Part shown: piece by piece, positions 20,592 to 33,222 of the stretch
Layout of the letters: every line of letters starts with the position of its first letter
Numbering within the stretch: the stretch's first letter is position 1
Source of the DNA: Adiantum capillus-veneris
Lineage: Eukaryota > Streptophyta > Polypodiopsida > Polypodiales > Pteridaceae
Direction of reading: 5' to 3'
Length of the DNA stretch: 60,000 nt
NCBI GenBank assembly: GCA_014529385.2
Contig: CM043962.1
Span: 149,478,647-149,538,646 of the forward strand
The notes under the pieces: model-generated
What the model saw: the letters and a program-made list of their open reading frames with translations, nothing else
Told to the model about the DNA's origin: nothing
Databases searched by the model: none
Made by a program: the position numbers and the translations under genes

Positions 20592-21869
20592 AAAAATATA
20601 TACCTTCATAAGTTGAGAATAGTCTGAACTCACGAATTATAAGAGGGAATAAAGCACTCATAAAACTATAAAAGCAAGGGACTCAAGAAAAGAAAAGAGA
20701 AAAAAAAAAACATAAATCACTTCATTTGCTATGAAACAAAACTAGATAAAACAGAACATTATTAACGTAAAAATGTTTTTAGAAGAGCGACACGTAAAAT
20801 AAGTTAACGCAGCTTACTTGGCTAAAACTTAAAACAAGTACTCAACTGCAAACAAAAAAGAAAAAGACGTCTTAAAACCTTAATCATAGAAATCAAACTT
20901 CACACAACTTCTAAAGGAACAAATTCTTAAGTCCTAATGTAAGCTAAATACAAAATCGAAAAATGAATGCTACTACAAACCTACGAAGAAGAGGGTGCAA
21001 ATAACCAAAGGAGTACAAAGATCCAAACTTGACAAAATGTGACCTCAACTTCGTTGCTTGTCCAAACAGGAAGAATAAGATTATCACCTTCATTATGTAT
21101 AGCTTTAGACAACAGCTATGACATCCCTACTCACGTCGTCAGTGCCCAAGAGTAGGTGCAGGTTTGTATAGAGGTCATTCATGCTTTGAACGTACTCTAC
21201 AAAACCAACGAGTTGAGTTTCTATCACCCTCCGGAGGTGATGGGCATACTCAGCCATAATGAAGGCTAGCATTTGTCAAGCTAGCGTAAAAATACTAGAA
21301 GCGCTAGAGATCAAAACAACAAAATAGTGTGTTACTAAGTCAAACAATAAGTGGGCTTCTAAGCTCTCCACTTTTATTGAAATTATTATTGATTATCCTG
21401 AACATTCCAAAGGAAGAAACACTAAAAATAAACTTACTACGATGCAAAAATGAACGAAGGTTTTTCATGATTCTTTTGAATGAGTATCCTTTCTCAACGA
21501 GTAAAGAAATAAGATGGCACGATTGAACAACAAAAGCAGATTTACTAGAACAAAGACGAGAAAATCTAAGTAACTGAGAGCAAATGACAGCGTACTTAGC
21601 TAAACGAGAAACGTGAGGCATACAAATGATATTTAGATTGGCATATTCTGGTCAAGGCACTTATCATAGATATCTACTTCTAATCCCAAGGGACTCTAAA
21701 AAATCTGAAGCTCTAAAAAGGCACAACAATTGCTATTTGTGATCCAAATAAGTTCACAAAACTCCTTAGGATAAATTTCTCCACCTGCAGAACTCAAATT
21801 CAAGTACATAAAATCTTGAAAAGAAGAAACGTCAGGAACAAGGAAGTTTCATCGTGATTTTATAATCTC
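20592..21869. other. AT-rich stretch without a recognisable gene
   Basis: No frame longer than about 90 codons and no retroelement motif. It lies between the LTR polypurine tract and the Penelope-like remnant and may be the interior of a decayed element. Confidence 0.5.
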
Positions 21870-22780
21870 TTACGTAGATAAGTGCTTTAATAACTTTGTT
21901 GTTACATGCAAAAAGTTCTATTTAGAATGCTTGTTAAATGAAGTAAACTCTCAGACTTACAATGATTGTGATCTTTCCATGCAAGAGGTTATCTTGAAAC
22001 ATCAAGATTCTTGTAAGTCTTTTGGTTTCAAGTGCCAGCCTAAATTACCTTTTTTATTTACCATTTGGAAGTTCCACAAGAATCCTATAAAGCCTAGATT
22101 TATAGGTGCTTCTTGCAACACCTCTTTGACCGAGGTTTCCAAATGGCTGAATTATTGTTTCAAAGCCATTTTACCAAGCATAAATGAATTGTGGAAAAAT
22201 ATGCAAAAGGAAACAGACGTACCTACCAATTCAAGTTGGATTTTAAATAATTCAGTAGGTGTGATTCTTGTTATAAAGTTTTTGAACTCTTCAAGAAGCC
22301 TTGAGGAGAAATCTTCTCCTTTATGTTTTCAAACTTTTGACTTTACAACACTATATACGAAGCTAAATTTGGAGGACCTTGAATTCAGAGTCAAGTCTCT
22401 TATTTCAAAAGTTTTTCCATACAAGCTTGAGAAGGATAGGTACAAGGCATTGCTAGTGGAAAAGTCGGCCTTGAACTTTGACTTTTTATGGTTAAAAAGT
22501 AAGAATATAGATGTAGACAAAGGAAGAAAGAGATTCACCAAGATTGTAGATGAGATTTTCTTTTGGATAATTTATATATAACCATCGGTGACTCTCTTTT
22601 CAAGCAAACAATTGGTATCCCTATGGGCACCAGTTGTGTTGTTTTTCTTGCTTATTTCTATCTTTTTACTTATGAGTTTGATTTTATGGAGCGTCTTGTC
22701 CTTGCTAACACTTGCCCAATATTTTTGCACAAGTTATGCAATGTAAGACGCTTTGTAGATTATCTTCACATTTCAATCAA
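21870..22780 (+). pseudogene. Penelope-like element reverse transcriptase remnant
   Basis: The frame 21931-22581 and the continuing frame from 22563 encode an RT unlike the LTR or LINE types. Blocks in order are FLFTIWKFHKNPIKPRFIGA, LTEVSKWLNYCFKAILP, SWILNNS, FQTFDFTTLYTKLNLEDL, then after a frameshift near 22558 LFKQTIGIPMGTSC and FLFTYEFDFME. The combination K-x-HKNP...RFI, the FDF-T-LYT block and Q--GIPMGT followed by -L--YE-EF is characteristic of Penelope-like RTs. The final block, expected YIDD, reads RRFVDYL, so the active site is damaged. The GIY-YIG endonuclease is not visible. Both edges are approximate. Confidence 0.8.
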
Positions 22781-22784
22781 GCAA

Positions 22785-23117
22785 ACCACGCCCATGACCA
22801 TCCCCACAAGACATTACATCCACATAGCATGTGCCATGCAGCCACAAAATCACACACTTAGTTCAGACTGAACACCATGTTTCAATCATTCAATCTAGCC
22901 AATCCCATTCCGTCTAGAACTCTTGATACACCTGGATCACTGTGCAACCATCTCATCCTTTCGGAACTCTTGATGCACTTACAACAATACCCAATCATCT
23001 CATCCAGATCGACATCTTGATGCACTAGAACCACATTTAGTTCACATTCATGTAGCCATAATATCGAGATCTGGCTGATCTCTAACAGATGTTTAGATGC
23101 ACTAAGTTCAAATCATT
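22785..23117 (-). repeat. Repeat shared with the interior of element C (8990-9310)
   Basis: The two stretches align over about 330 bp in the same orientation with substitutions and small gaps. This marks 20320-24010 as parts of a second, larger relative of element C that was invaded or rearranged. Confidence 0.7.
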
Positions 23118-23289
23118 CACTAGACAAAATGCTGCAAACATTTCACAATACACACATGAAAGAGCACATGTCTTTAGTTCAATCAAGAAAATTTCCAATT
23201 CAATGCATATATTTTCATAAACTCATTCCGCAAAATATTGCTAGCTTACCAGTATTCCTAAAATCTCAAAGAGAAATTTGCGACTTTAT

Positions 23290-24010
23290 TCACTATAGGC
23301 AATCTGTGACAAATGAGTGGAGTGGCTCCCCTCTTGTGCAATCCACACCGCACCAGATTCAACTTGCTGATTCATCGGTAACTTTTGGCATAGACACTGC
23401 TAATAATCTGAAAGCTTCAAGCTACAACTCAAAACTGAAGAGAATTTGCAATGTTCTCCCCCGTTGAGGTGGGCAGTGGCTTGTCCGTAGGATACGCCAA
23501 TGAGCCGGCATGCATACCAAAATCTTGCTTGGCATATCCCATAAGTCTTTGAATGGATTCAATCTCTATTGCAGATAATACAATGGAATCTCTTTTGGCA
23601 AACCAAAGCAAAATTGCTCAATTTGATCCTTCAAACTGACCCTCTGAAACGATGACACAGGCAAATAGGTGTCCCAAAACCTTTGGCCCTAGTCATCCAA
23701 AGTATCTTTCTTAGTCATTCTTAGATGATCCCAAGCCGTGATGACATCTTCTTCATTGTCTTCCATTATCCAAGAAAAGGTGAAAATTCTCTTGAATTTT
23801 ACCTACTTAGGTGCTTCTCTACATAACAACAAAGTAGACCACCATGTCTATGCATTTCCATTCAAGTAAGATGCCACCCTTCGCACCTTGGAGCATTTCG
23901 AGAAACGACCTCTCGAGAAGGCGGTCAAACTGCTGTACAAATTCAAAGGCTCGATGGGTGCCTTGGTAGCCTGAAAACATGTGTCAAACTTGATTGCTTG
24001 ACCCCATCCG
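23290..24010 (-). pseudogene. gag: Degenerate gag-like remnant, minus strand
   Basis: Minus-strand translation has PIEPLNLYSSL, then RRVASYLNGNA, a stop, TWWSTLLLCRE, and later EEDVITAWDHLRM and DQIEQFCFGLPKE. The A-x-YL-G-A-x-WW arrangement followed by W---K-----F is the usual retrotransposon gag capsid pattern. Several stops and frame changes are present. The N-terminal part recurs at 57034-57160. Confidence 0.6.
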
Positions 24011-24264
24011 CATGGGCGAAGTTCTCAAGGAAATCGATAAATTGTTTGGCTCGGTATTATGAAGCCAAAAGCAAATGCACCAATTTGCTAGAGGACAAAG
24101 GCAAAGGCAACCTTGACAGGGATAGCAGTACCAAGACTAAGTTAACTACTTCGGTACCCACAAGGTCTGACAATTGTTGTTATAAATGTGACATGATGCT
24201 TTGTTTTGATCGGGAATTTAAGGCCACAGACAAAAGCAGGAATTCACCAAGGGACAAAGGCAGG
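23998..24264 (+). pseudogene. Open frame interrupted by a nested LTR (continues at 45043)
   Basis: It encodes a Lys/Asp/Ser-rich segment with YEAKSKCTNLLEDKGKGNLD and a CYKC pair. The frame is open up to the TSD at 24260-24264 and continues in phase at 45043-45135, on the far side of the solo LTR and element F, to a TAG. The function is not recognised; it overlaps the start of the minus-strand gag remnant and may be non-coding. Confidence 0.4.
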
Positions 24265-24452
24265 TGTCACGTGACACATCCAACCCTATGTGTTCGTGGA
24301 CAAGCTACAACACAACAAGGGTTCAGTCAGTCCAGTCAGTCTAGATTTAGAAGTGTTCTGGCACTTTTGTGAGTCTGTTCGCAGACCGTGCATGCCCAAG
24401 CACTTAGTGTAGATGCATATCCTCTGGTTGCACACAACATGATCATAAGCAT
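24265..24452 (+). repeat. Solo LTR of family A, left part
   Basis: It begins TGTCACGTGACACATCCAAC like 5328 and runs until element F interrupts it. The rest is 44091-45037. Flanking bases GCAGG (24260-24264) and GCAAG (45038-45042) are a near-perfect 5-bp target duplication around the whole solo LTR. Confidence 0.9.
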
Positions 24453-25386
24453 TGTTAGAAGCTGGACACACCCCACGACATCTAACTACTCGGCGGATTA
24501 TTATTTTTTTGGTAATTAGTCATTCATTGAGGAAAACCCCGTTTTTCACCTTGTAAATATTGGGACTTACAAAAGTTTCCAGATTGTATCCCAGTTTTGA
24601 TAGTTAGATGGAGTAGATGAATGATTTTGAAACTTTAGGGTTTGAGAAGTTGTAAGGTATATATATCACTTTTTGACCTTAATGAAAAACCTTTTGTCAT
24701 TTTAAACAAGTTTAAGTTTGTGAGTGAGCGTACTGTGTACGTGAGAGAGAGTGTGAGCTTTGTCTTGACGCTACGTGTGCTACAGTGGTCGGAATCGAGT
24801 GCGGAGAAGTGTAGCGTGTTGCCCCCGACTAGAGCTACGAGCCGATACCAACATTGCACGCGTACGGTCCGGCTTTGGGAGCTCCTTCTACGAGATTCAT
24901 CGGTTGTTTGGGTTAGCATACGTTGTCCGATTTTGCATTGCAGCATATCCACGCGTTCACATTGAGTAGAACTACACATTAGGTACTTCATATTTCAAAA
25001 ACGAAGACCTGTAGATTTTGACCAAACATCCTACGTATTTCTGCACCGGGTGTTTTGGGTCGTGATTTTGGTTCACAAACCTTAGGGAGAGTGGCCTATA
25101 GGTATTAGTAGGGTCTCCTTCAAGTTCTATGGCGTTTCGGAAGTGTTTGATAGGTATTCGGCTCTAGCAAGCGTTGTAGGAAGCATCCTCTTTTGTTCTC
25201 TTGAAGACTGTGACTTAGACAAGTGGTAGGGGCCTCTGTAAGAATTAGTTAGGAGTCGGTCGAGTGTAGGTTGACACCTTATGCTTGCTTCCACGCGCCT
25301 GTGGGTCGAGCTTCGTCCTTAGCTGACATTACTTGTTAGGTGAGTTCTTGTTGTGCTGACTTCCGTCGCGGCGTACCCGTCCAACA
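24453..25386 (+). repeat. 5' LTR of element F (934 bp)
   Basis: It starts TGTTAGAAGCTGGACACACC and ends CCGTCCAACA. A TATA-like TATATATA stretch at about 24656-24664 is a candidate promoter for the genomic RNA. It contains a half-copy (CATCCTACG, about 25028-25036) of the palindrome found in the interior. Confidence 0.95.
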
Positions 25387-25387
25387 T

Positions 25388-25405
25388 TGGCGCCGCTTCC
25401 GGGGA
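25388..25405 (+). other. Primer binding site of element F (tRNA-Asp type)
   Basis: TGGCGCCGCTTCCGGGGA follows the LTR end by one base. It differs little from TGGCGCCGTTGCCGGGGA, the site complementary to the 3' end of plant tRNA-Asp used by Athila-type elements. Confidence 0.85.
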
Positions 25406-25937
25406 CGAAAACCTTAGGTAGGTGACCGAGACTAATCCTTGAGGATTGGGATTTTTGGCTTGCTAAGAGTTTCGCTTTACATTTAGATAGGATCAGAGGG
25501 TGGAGGACTCTCTAGGTCTTAGAGGGAGTCTAAGAAGCGTGTGTCTGGCCTAGATCCTTCGACTTAGGTAGAGGAGGTAGACTTAGGTAGTTTTAGGTAG
25601 TAGTCGAGTCTAGAGTAGAAGTGGGAGTGGTAGAAGCGGTGAGAGTAGAGCTTGAGAGTCCGGAGAGGCCAAAAAAGCAACCAAAAACACCATTATCACC
25701 ATTTTCTCATGGTAGGTAGGAGTAGAGTAAGTAGAACATCATGATTCAGATCTAGAGCATTTCATGCATGTATACTTGCTTGATAGAATCATTACAAGTT
25801 TGTAAAAGACGCAAAAAGACGCAAAAGTGTGGTTGAAAGCCTAATTGAAATCCAAAAGTTACTGTGATTGTTTCTGATAGGCCTACAGAGCATCAGGAGC
25901 ATTTCTGTCAGAAAAAAAACTTTAATTTTAAGCCAGG

Positions 25938-25961
25938 AGACATCCTACGCGTAGGATGTCT
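25938..25961. repeat. 24-bp palindrome, copy 1
   Basis: AGACATCCTACG followed by its exact reverse complement; the centre is ACGCGT. A half copy (AGACATCCTACC) lies at 26099-26110. Confidence 0.95.
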
Positions 25962-26378
25962 ACAGGCCAATCTGGGAGGGATTTTGGGATTTTGAGTTGA
26001 CCAGTGTGTTCTGAAGGTAGGGTTTACCCTAATTTCAACTGGAAAGTGGAAACTTGGCCATCTCTTGACAGGATAAGGCCAGATAGACTGAAATTGCTAG
26101 ACATCCTACCCAATTAGTGCCAAAACATCAACTTGAAACCAAAACCATAAGATGGCTGCATGAGTGTGTCTTTCATGATATATTGAGTGACTGAAAGGGG
26201 TTTCACCTCAGTCGGGTAAGAAAATTGGGTTCAAAGTGGACTTTAGCACTTTTGACTGAAAAAGAAAAAACAGCTAAAGTTTAGGACTTTTGATATCCAA
26301 TCAAGATCTAAGCATACCACTGGGATACTGACATCAGGGGGAAGCTGTGGAACAAATCTGGGGTCAAACAGACCAAAT

Positions 26379-26402
26379 AGACATCCTACGCGCAGTATGT
26401 CT
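26379..26402. repeat. 24-bp palindrome, copy 2 (two mismatches)
   Basis: The left half AGACATCCTACG is perfect; the right half has two substitutions relative to the other copies. Confidence 0.9.
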
Positions 26403-26503
26403 TCTGAGTGATTTGGGACTCCAAACTGAAATCTGAGTATACCAAGGTGATCATCAGCTCAAGGAGAGCTTAAGTCTTGAGTTTAAAGCCATTCTGATAA
26501 AAA

Positions 26504-26527
26504 AGACATCCTACGCGTAGGATGTCT
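26504..26527. repeat. 24-bp palindrome, copy 3
   Basis: Perfect copy, 566 bp (about twice 283) after copy 1, preceded by ATTCTGATAAAA, a context also seen before copy 6. Confidence 0.95.
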
Positions 26528-27182
26528 AATGCAAGAAAATGAAGCCATAATTGGACTTTGAGCATTGTAAGGTGTTATATAGCCTAAGGCAAGCCTGCTA
26601 GTAAATTTTGGTCCAATTTGGAGTTGATTAGACTGGTCAACACCATCACCATGCCGTCGGAACAGATTTCTGACTCATCGACCAGCTTCTAGAAGTCCAA
26701 ATTAAAAAGTAAAAACAGCTGTAAGCTCAGCACAACGAGGGGAAAATACAGTGCAGAAATCCAGGCAAAATTCTGCAGGGAAAATTTGACTTGGCCTAGA
26801 TAGTGAGGTTCTATTTGGCTTACGGGTTCGAGAACTCCTTTCAGAAGTAAATTTGGACCTTGGTTGCCCATTTGACAAAGCAAAAACTGAATTCAAGCTT
26901 TTTTGCTTAAATTGGCCAACATCAGAGAAACGTACTGTTTCAAGTTAGCAACCTAATTCGGAACATCAACAGTGTATATAATACAGTAGAGGTTGAGATT
27001 AACTCTCTAGTTATACCAATCATTACTAAGATAACCTCTAGCAGATAAGAGCGGTGATTCAATTGCCGAAATTAAAACTCTTGTGTACAGGTCTATTCGG
27101 CAGCAAAACAAGAAGTTGTGCAGAAACTGATCCATTGCCAGGTTAGTGGTTGAACTTGTGATAAGTTGCATTGATAAGTTTG

Positions 27183-30033
27183 ATGAATTTGAGATCAGGA
27201 AGATACATTGTTAGAGACCAGAAGGTGGCAGGTGACCAAGGTAGTATAGTGTCCACCGAAGAGAGTGTAACTCAGGCAAGGTTAGATCCGCTAGCACCGA
27301 TTATTGAGGAAGGTAGTGATACTGACACTTCGTCAGACAAATCTTTCTTCATGATGGGTAGCCAACATCCAAGAGGTTTCACCTATGATGGACCTATGCG
27401 AGGAGGAAGTACCTCCCAAAATCCTTTGAATGATTCGAGGCTTACGGTGATCTTCTTGGAGGGAACAAACTCAAGAGGAGCCCTAGTCCATTCTAACTAT
27501 CGAGGTCGCAAGTGCATTTGCATTGAAGAGAAGCCAGCACAAAGATTGGAGATAATCCACGTGTATGATGATGGAGATAGATTCCGAGACAAAAAGGGGA
27601 ACCACTATTTAATAGTTAGCAACCCTGAAGATTACAACAGATATGGAGACAACGTGGCTAAAGGGAAAATGGTTTCAAAAACTCAAGAGCCGCCACCAAA
27701 CATTGATCGGCACGGAGCTATTTTCATGTATGATAAGAAAACAATCAGGGTTCCAACTTATAAAGAGAATGTGGGAATCTACAAATACGAGAGCGAGGGT
27801 ATTGTCTCTTACTTTCGCAGTAAAGAACCATACATAGACGAACTAAGCAAAGACAAGGTTCTTTACTTATTCTCTTATGAAACTGCTACGGGGAAGGGCA
27901 TAGTTTTTGTTGATAGATATGGGCTAGAATACCAACGTATTCTTCCAAAGAAAGTAGAAAGAGCAACAGGTCCAGGAGCATCAGCATACGCCCCTGAGGA
28001 AATACCGAGAGCCGCCCACACCCCAAGCAAGTCAACGAATCCGTTTTCAGATGAGTATGACGCTACATCACATTCCACCAGACCACAAGCATTCACCAAC
28101 CAAGACCAACCAGAAAACCAGCCATCATTGCAGGCATGGCTTCGACAAAGTGCAACAATGGAACCAGACCGAAACCGAGAGGGTTATCCAGCTGCACGAG
28201 GGCTCGGGGATTTGCAAGAACCCCCACACTATTCAAGGTATCAAGCAGAGAGTAAGCCAAAGACACAAGGGTCGACCGAGCTTGGAGGACCACCCATGGA
28301 ACGAGTTCGAAGAGAAGGACCACCTCCGACGAGAACCGTTAGAAATTATGGCTTAGGAGCACCGTTGGGCGAGGAACCAGCCTATTACAGAAGGCCTGAG
28401 GAGGGGTATAGACTTGGAAGGGGTGATCCAATGATGAGGTTTGTAGACCATCGTAGAATTAGACCTTCTCAAGTGCAAAAATGGGTAAACAGGAAATACA
28501 CAGGAAACAGAGACCCAAGAGATCATGTAGCAGCCTTTGTACGTGTGATTAGAGCCGAAGAGGTGTTAGACTTTCCTACCCAATTCGCAGGGTTTGGACT
28601 AACCCTAGAGGATGATGCTGCAACTTGGTTTGACTCTGTGGAGCGTAGAGACTTTGAGTCGATGGAGGAAGTGTTTGACGAGTTTATTAAGGAATTCTCT
28701 CAAAGCGGAATAGCTCATAATACCGTCTCACAAATCCATAAATTCAAACAAAAAGATGGAGAATCTGTACGGAAGGCAGCCCTAAGACTAAAGAGATATG
28801 TTAAGTTCTGTCCTGTTGAAGAACTGCCAACTCAGTCCAGACTTATGCTGATATTCATCCAAGGACTAAGGAATGCAGATCTCCAGAAAGACTTACATAT
28901 GAAGAGGAGCACTACATTGAATGAGTTGACCAAGGAAGCTTTGTACCTTGTGGACAATTGTGCGGTCTACAAAGAAGGGGAGTTCAAGGACCTTGATGAC
29001 GATTCATCTTCACAGCAAAGTGGGAGCAAGTCCTCCAAGACAACACTGAAAGGAGAAATAGCAGTAAACCAGGAGCAACTCGTAGATGAAGTGCTAAAAA
29101 AGATCAACTTGTACGCAAAACCCCAGGCTAAACAGCCCAAGTGGTGTGCTATTGAACAAAAATGGACAAACCATGGGACCGAGGAATGTTACTATAACAA
29201 GGGATATGTGAGGGAGAGACCTTATGCTCCCCAAGCTCCTGTAGCTTCCCCTCAAGTTCCACCTATGCTTAGATATCAAGCAGGCAACTTACCAGGACCT
29301 GTAGGTGTAGAGAGACCACAACCGGTGTTGGGGCAACAACCACCCCTACCAGGATTACGACCAGTTGGTGTAAGATACACCCCAACGGTAACTGAATCAG
29401 AAGAAAAGGCTTTGGTGCCTATGCATGCATATTATGAGGATCCCAACGGATATGCGGCAAACCCTGTCTATTATCCGCCGGAAGAATCCTCGACACCAGA
29501 TCCATGGAGCATGATAGGGAATCAAGGACCTCCAACTGCTGCACAGGCCGCAGGAGAAGGAAGATATAGCTTAGACGAACGAACATTGTTGTTCATAGCC
29601 AATGGAGGCATGGGCGGACAGAGACAGACTTACCAGCAACGAGGAGCTCAAGGAGCACCTCAAACAACTCAAGGGCCCCTATTACAAGTGTGGCGGAGAC
29701 CATTGGCTGAGAGACTGTCCCCATGATGAAATCATTAGAGTCAATGCGTATTGCCCAGAATGTGGGATTACTAATTTGATTCCTGATTGTCCTAAAAACC
29801 CGAGTAAAGGAGCAAAAGCCACCTTGAACCTGTTGGAAACAGTACCCTCCAGTGGAGTATCAGAAAATGAAACAGTCATACCTGTTCAGGCGGTGACACG
29901 GGCCCAAGCCCAAAGAAGGACGAACGAACCCATAATGGAAGAACCAAAAACAGATGCCCAAAGTTCAGAATCAAAAAGTCCAAGAAGCACTTGGAAGGCA
30001 AGAAAGGCGTGTAGGAAAGCCAGGAAAGAGTGA
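27183..30033 (+). pseudogene. gag: Element F gag, one frameshift
   Basis: I place the start at ATG 27183 (MNLRSGRYIV), just inside the open frame. A long N-terminal region (to about residue 400) has no known motif. The gag capsid domain follows: VQKWVNRKYTGNRDPRDHVA, AATWFDSVERRDFESMEEVF, FKQKDGESVRKAALRLKRYV and FIQGLRNADLQKDL (about 28460-28900). A Pro/Gln-rich part precedes a frame change near 29640-29690. In the new frame two Cys clusters appear: YYKCGGDHWLRDCP, a zinc knuckle whose first Cys is replaced by Tyr, and CPECGITNLIPDC. At roughly 950 codons it is long for gag, as in other giant plant Ty3 elements. Confidence 0.9.
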
Positions 30034-31773
30034 GAGCAAACAGCTCTATCCGATGAGTTGAAACATACAAAGAACAGGTTGGAGCGGTTAGAAGATCTAG
30101 CTAGCCTAAGCTCACACACCACAGCAGCCATAGCACCAAAGGAATGAGCTGAGCCCAAAAGTGCAAGATAAGGAGGATCTGTGCTGGCAGACAAGGTAAA
30201 CGAGCAGTTGGATGCGCTTCTAAAATCCTATGAAGCTCGACTTAAAAAAAACCAGACCCAGGAGCAAAGGTGGATGACATATCCATATGCGGAAATAGAA
30301 AAACAAAGGTTGGATATGTGTAAAAAGATGATCGAGACGGCTCAATCATTGATGGAAGACCCGTTGGGAAAACCGGCAAATTGCCATGACGCACCAGCTC
30401 CAACCCCTATCCAACCAACATTGGAGAAACATGAGGAAACAAAAGAAAGACTCACTAATAAATATGAATCCAAGGGAGAGCCTATCATAGTGCCCAATAC
30501 CACCGATGAGGCAAGTGACGGGATCCATCCTAAAATATTGGCAGAAATGGGAAAGGACGGTAATGGTCTAGATGATTTGTGGAAGAAAATTCGAGAGGCC
30601 AACGAGGCTAATAGGATGAATGACCACATGAATAGCACGAGAAAAGTAAAGAATGTGATCCTACCTCCTATTGAAGAATTTGAGGCAAGATCACAAATAA
30701 ACTTTGAGATACATTCACAAGGGGGAGACCAAGGATCTATTAGTTCGGGGAACAACCAACCAGACTCTTTGAGAACCTTACCCTCTTACCTAGGAGAATA
30801 TGAAGCTAAGTCGGAAGTGAGAGCAATCCCATCTCAAAGACTTTCGTCTAACAAGGTGATGGATTCACAAGGATTGATTGAGCTGTTATCCACCCCGGTG
30901 GCATGCACAATCACGTTAGCAGAACTCCTAAGGCTAAGGCCAAACATGTGGACCACAGTAGGAAAATGCCTAGAAAAATTTGGAGTGAAGGACCCCACCT
31001 TGAAACTACAAGCAGGAATCAGGGAATTGGACAGACCTAACCTAAACACTAGGCCGGTACCATTGAATAAGGTTGGAGAATATTGTGAGGGAGAAGACGG
31101 AAATACGATGCTACCTGTAGAATTCCAAGGAGTAGTTTCCAAAGCCATTCTTGACAGTGGAGCTGGAGTTGCTATCGCCACCAAGGAAATCTGGAAAAAA
31201 TGGGGAAAACCAGCTCTGAGGGCTACCAGAATGAAGCTGTAGTTGGCAGATGGTTTCATGGAAAAGCCTCTCGGACTCTTGGAAAAAGTAATTGTCACTT
31301 CGTGCGGGATCGAGTATGAGCATACATTTGCAATAGTCGATTTCGACAAAAAGAACAATTATGAGATAATCTTGGGACGACCATTCATGCGACAACTGAA
31401 GATGGTCCAAGATTGGGGTTATGACCATATATACCTCAGACATGGCGAGACGAAAACTAAAATACAACTGAAAGACCATAGTTACAAAGATGTAAACCAA
31501 ACACCGGTGGAAGAGTTTGATTCGGCTACAATAGCAGGATCAAAGCTACCAGCATGGTTGGGGCAACCAAAAGAGCTATGGATGTGCGGAGCTTCACATT
31601 GTGGAAGCTTAAGGAAAGAGGAACGCGTCTTAGAGAGAGCAATTGAGGACAAAGAGTATATTCCGGAACCATTCTCTGAAGATTCCTTTGGAGCCTCTAG
31701 AATGGGAACACATACTGGCGACGTTAGATGTCTATACCATTACCGACAGTCCAACAACAAATTTTTGCGATAA
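30034..31773 (+). pseudogene. pol: Element F gag-pol linker and first aspartic protease
   Basis: This continues in the same frame as the end of gag after stops at 30031, about 30145 and about 30169; the intervening sequence (ALSDELKHTKNRLERLEDLA) looks coiled-coil. From 30181 a Lys/Glu-rich linker leads to the protease: KAILDSGAGVAIATKEIWKK with the catalytic D-S-G at 31153-31161, and after a TAG at 31240-31242 the second half with EIILGRPFMRQLKMV. This is the expected protease position between gag and RT. Confidence 0.88.
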
Positions 31774-32709
31774 GGATGGTTACGATGTGCTGCCCTATTA
31801 CATGGTAAGCGTGGTGCCAGAAAAAGAGACGGTAGTACCTCCAGAACAAGAAGAGTTTTACAACTCTTCTGAACAACTGGAAGTAAATGATGAGGCAGAT
31901 AATGAGTGTTCGGACACCTCCAGTGAGCGTGGGAATGAAGCCGAGAATATCAAGTTTTATGATTTTGCTAATCAACACCCTAGACGCCAAGAACGCTATA
32001 GGAAGAAAAGAGCCAGAAATAAAGTGAGAGAGAACTTGATGCCCAGGATAAAAGGTAAAACTCACTATTTGATACTTGTAAAAGCAGAGGATTGTGTGAA
32101 AAACCAAATATCAAGGAAATTCTCAGAAAATCGAAAAGAACGAACGCGAGAAGAAATAAAACAGGAAAGAAAATCTAGGGCTGAAACAAAATCACAAAAA
32201 TCTGAAAAGTCAAAAAAAGAACCAACAAAAGACCAAGAGTGGACCAAACTGGAGCGTAAACAGAAATACCAAGAACTGAAACGGTCTTTGAGGGAGATAT
32301 GGACTACTAAAGAGGATAGTGATGGTAAAGGGGAGTCAAGAAAGGGCAACATGAACGTACCACCACACTATAGGAAATTTACTATCCAGGATAGAAAAAT
32401 CATCATGACACCACCAATCTGGGAGAGAACCAACCAAGAATCTTACGATGGGCCTGAAAATGCAAAAAGAATAGACCTCGCAGAACCAGGTGAAAAGCCC
32501 CAACCGGTCTATATAGCTAATGATTTAGAGCCTGAGGAGGAAGCACAGCTAACACAACTTCTCACGAAATATAAAGATGTGTTTGCCTGGTCCTATAAAG
32601 ACCTTAAAGGAGTTGATCCATTGATATGCCAACATATAATTCCTTTAAAATCGGATGCAAAACCTAACAAACAACGTCCTTATACATATAAGAAGAGATT
32701 GATAGGCTG
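31643..32709 (+). pseudogene. pol: Element F protease-RT linker and N-terminal end of RT
   Basis: A highly charged linker (Lys/Glu-rich, about 31980-32350) is followed by motifs that precede the RT palm in Ty3 elements: LLTKYKDVFAWSYKDLKGVD and KSDAKPNKQRPYTYKKRL. The frame stops at 32708-32710, overlapping the next RT frame, so a frameshift separates the two. Confidence 0.85.
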
Positions 32710-33222
32710 ATGGACGCAGAGTTCATCTATGAAATTGAACATACATATTGGGTTTCACCTATTGTGGTCGTTCCCAAGAAGAATGGAAAACTGCGAGTGT
32801 GTGTAAACCTCAAAAAGGTGAATGCGGCAACCATAAGGGATAATTATCCCTTGCCAATTACACAACATGTCCTTGAGCGAGTGGCCGGGAAACAGGCTTA
32901 TTCCTTTCTGGATGGGTTTTCAGGATACAACCAATTGGCAATAGCAAGGGAGGATCAACACAAAACAGCTTTTGCCACAGAATGGGGGATTTATGCATAT
33001 CGAGTTATGCCATTTGGCTTAACAAATGCACCAACCACTTTCCAGAGGTTAATGACTCACGCTTTCAAGGAATACCTAAAAATATTCTTAGAAATATACA
33101 TGGATGACCTGTGTGTACACTCTCTTCTGCGAGAGGAACATATCGACCATTTGCAAAAGGTCTTTGAAAAGTGCAGAACATATCGAATCTGTCTAAACCC
33201 GGAAAAGTGTATTTATGGTTAA
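32710..33222 (+). pseudogene. pol: Element F reverse transcriptase core
   Basis: All RT palm blocks are present: WVSPIVVVPKKNGKLRVCVN, YSFLDGFSGYNQLAIAREDQ, YRVMPFGLTNAPTTFQRLM and the catalytic YMDD at about 33098-33109, with LNPEKC after it. The ATG at 32710 is internal; the natural protein runs in from the previous frame. The frame ends at 33220-33222 and the thumb continues in the frame that opens at 33215. Confidence 0.95.

Larger units (their letters stand above)
25406..27182 (+). other. Long 5' leader of element F with palindromes
   Basis: About 1.8 kb without a maintained frame before gag. It contains two perfect copies of the 24-bp palindrome, one degenerate copy and one half copy (separate entries). 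A TATA-like GTGTATATAATACAG lies at about 26972-26986. Confidence 0.75.
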
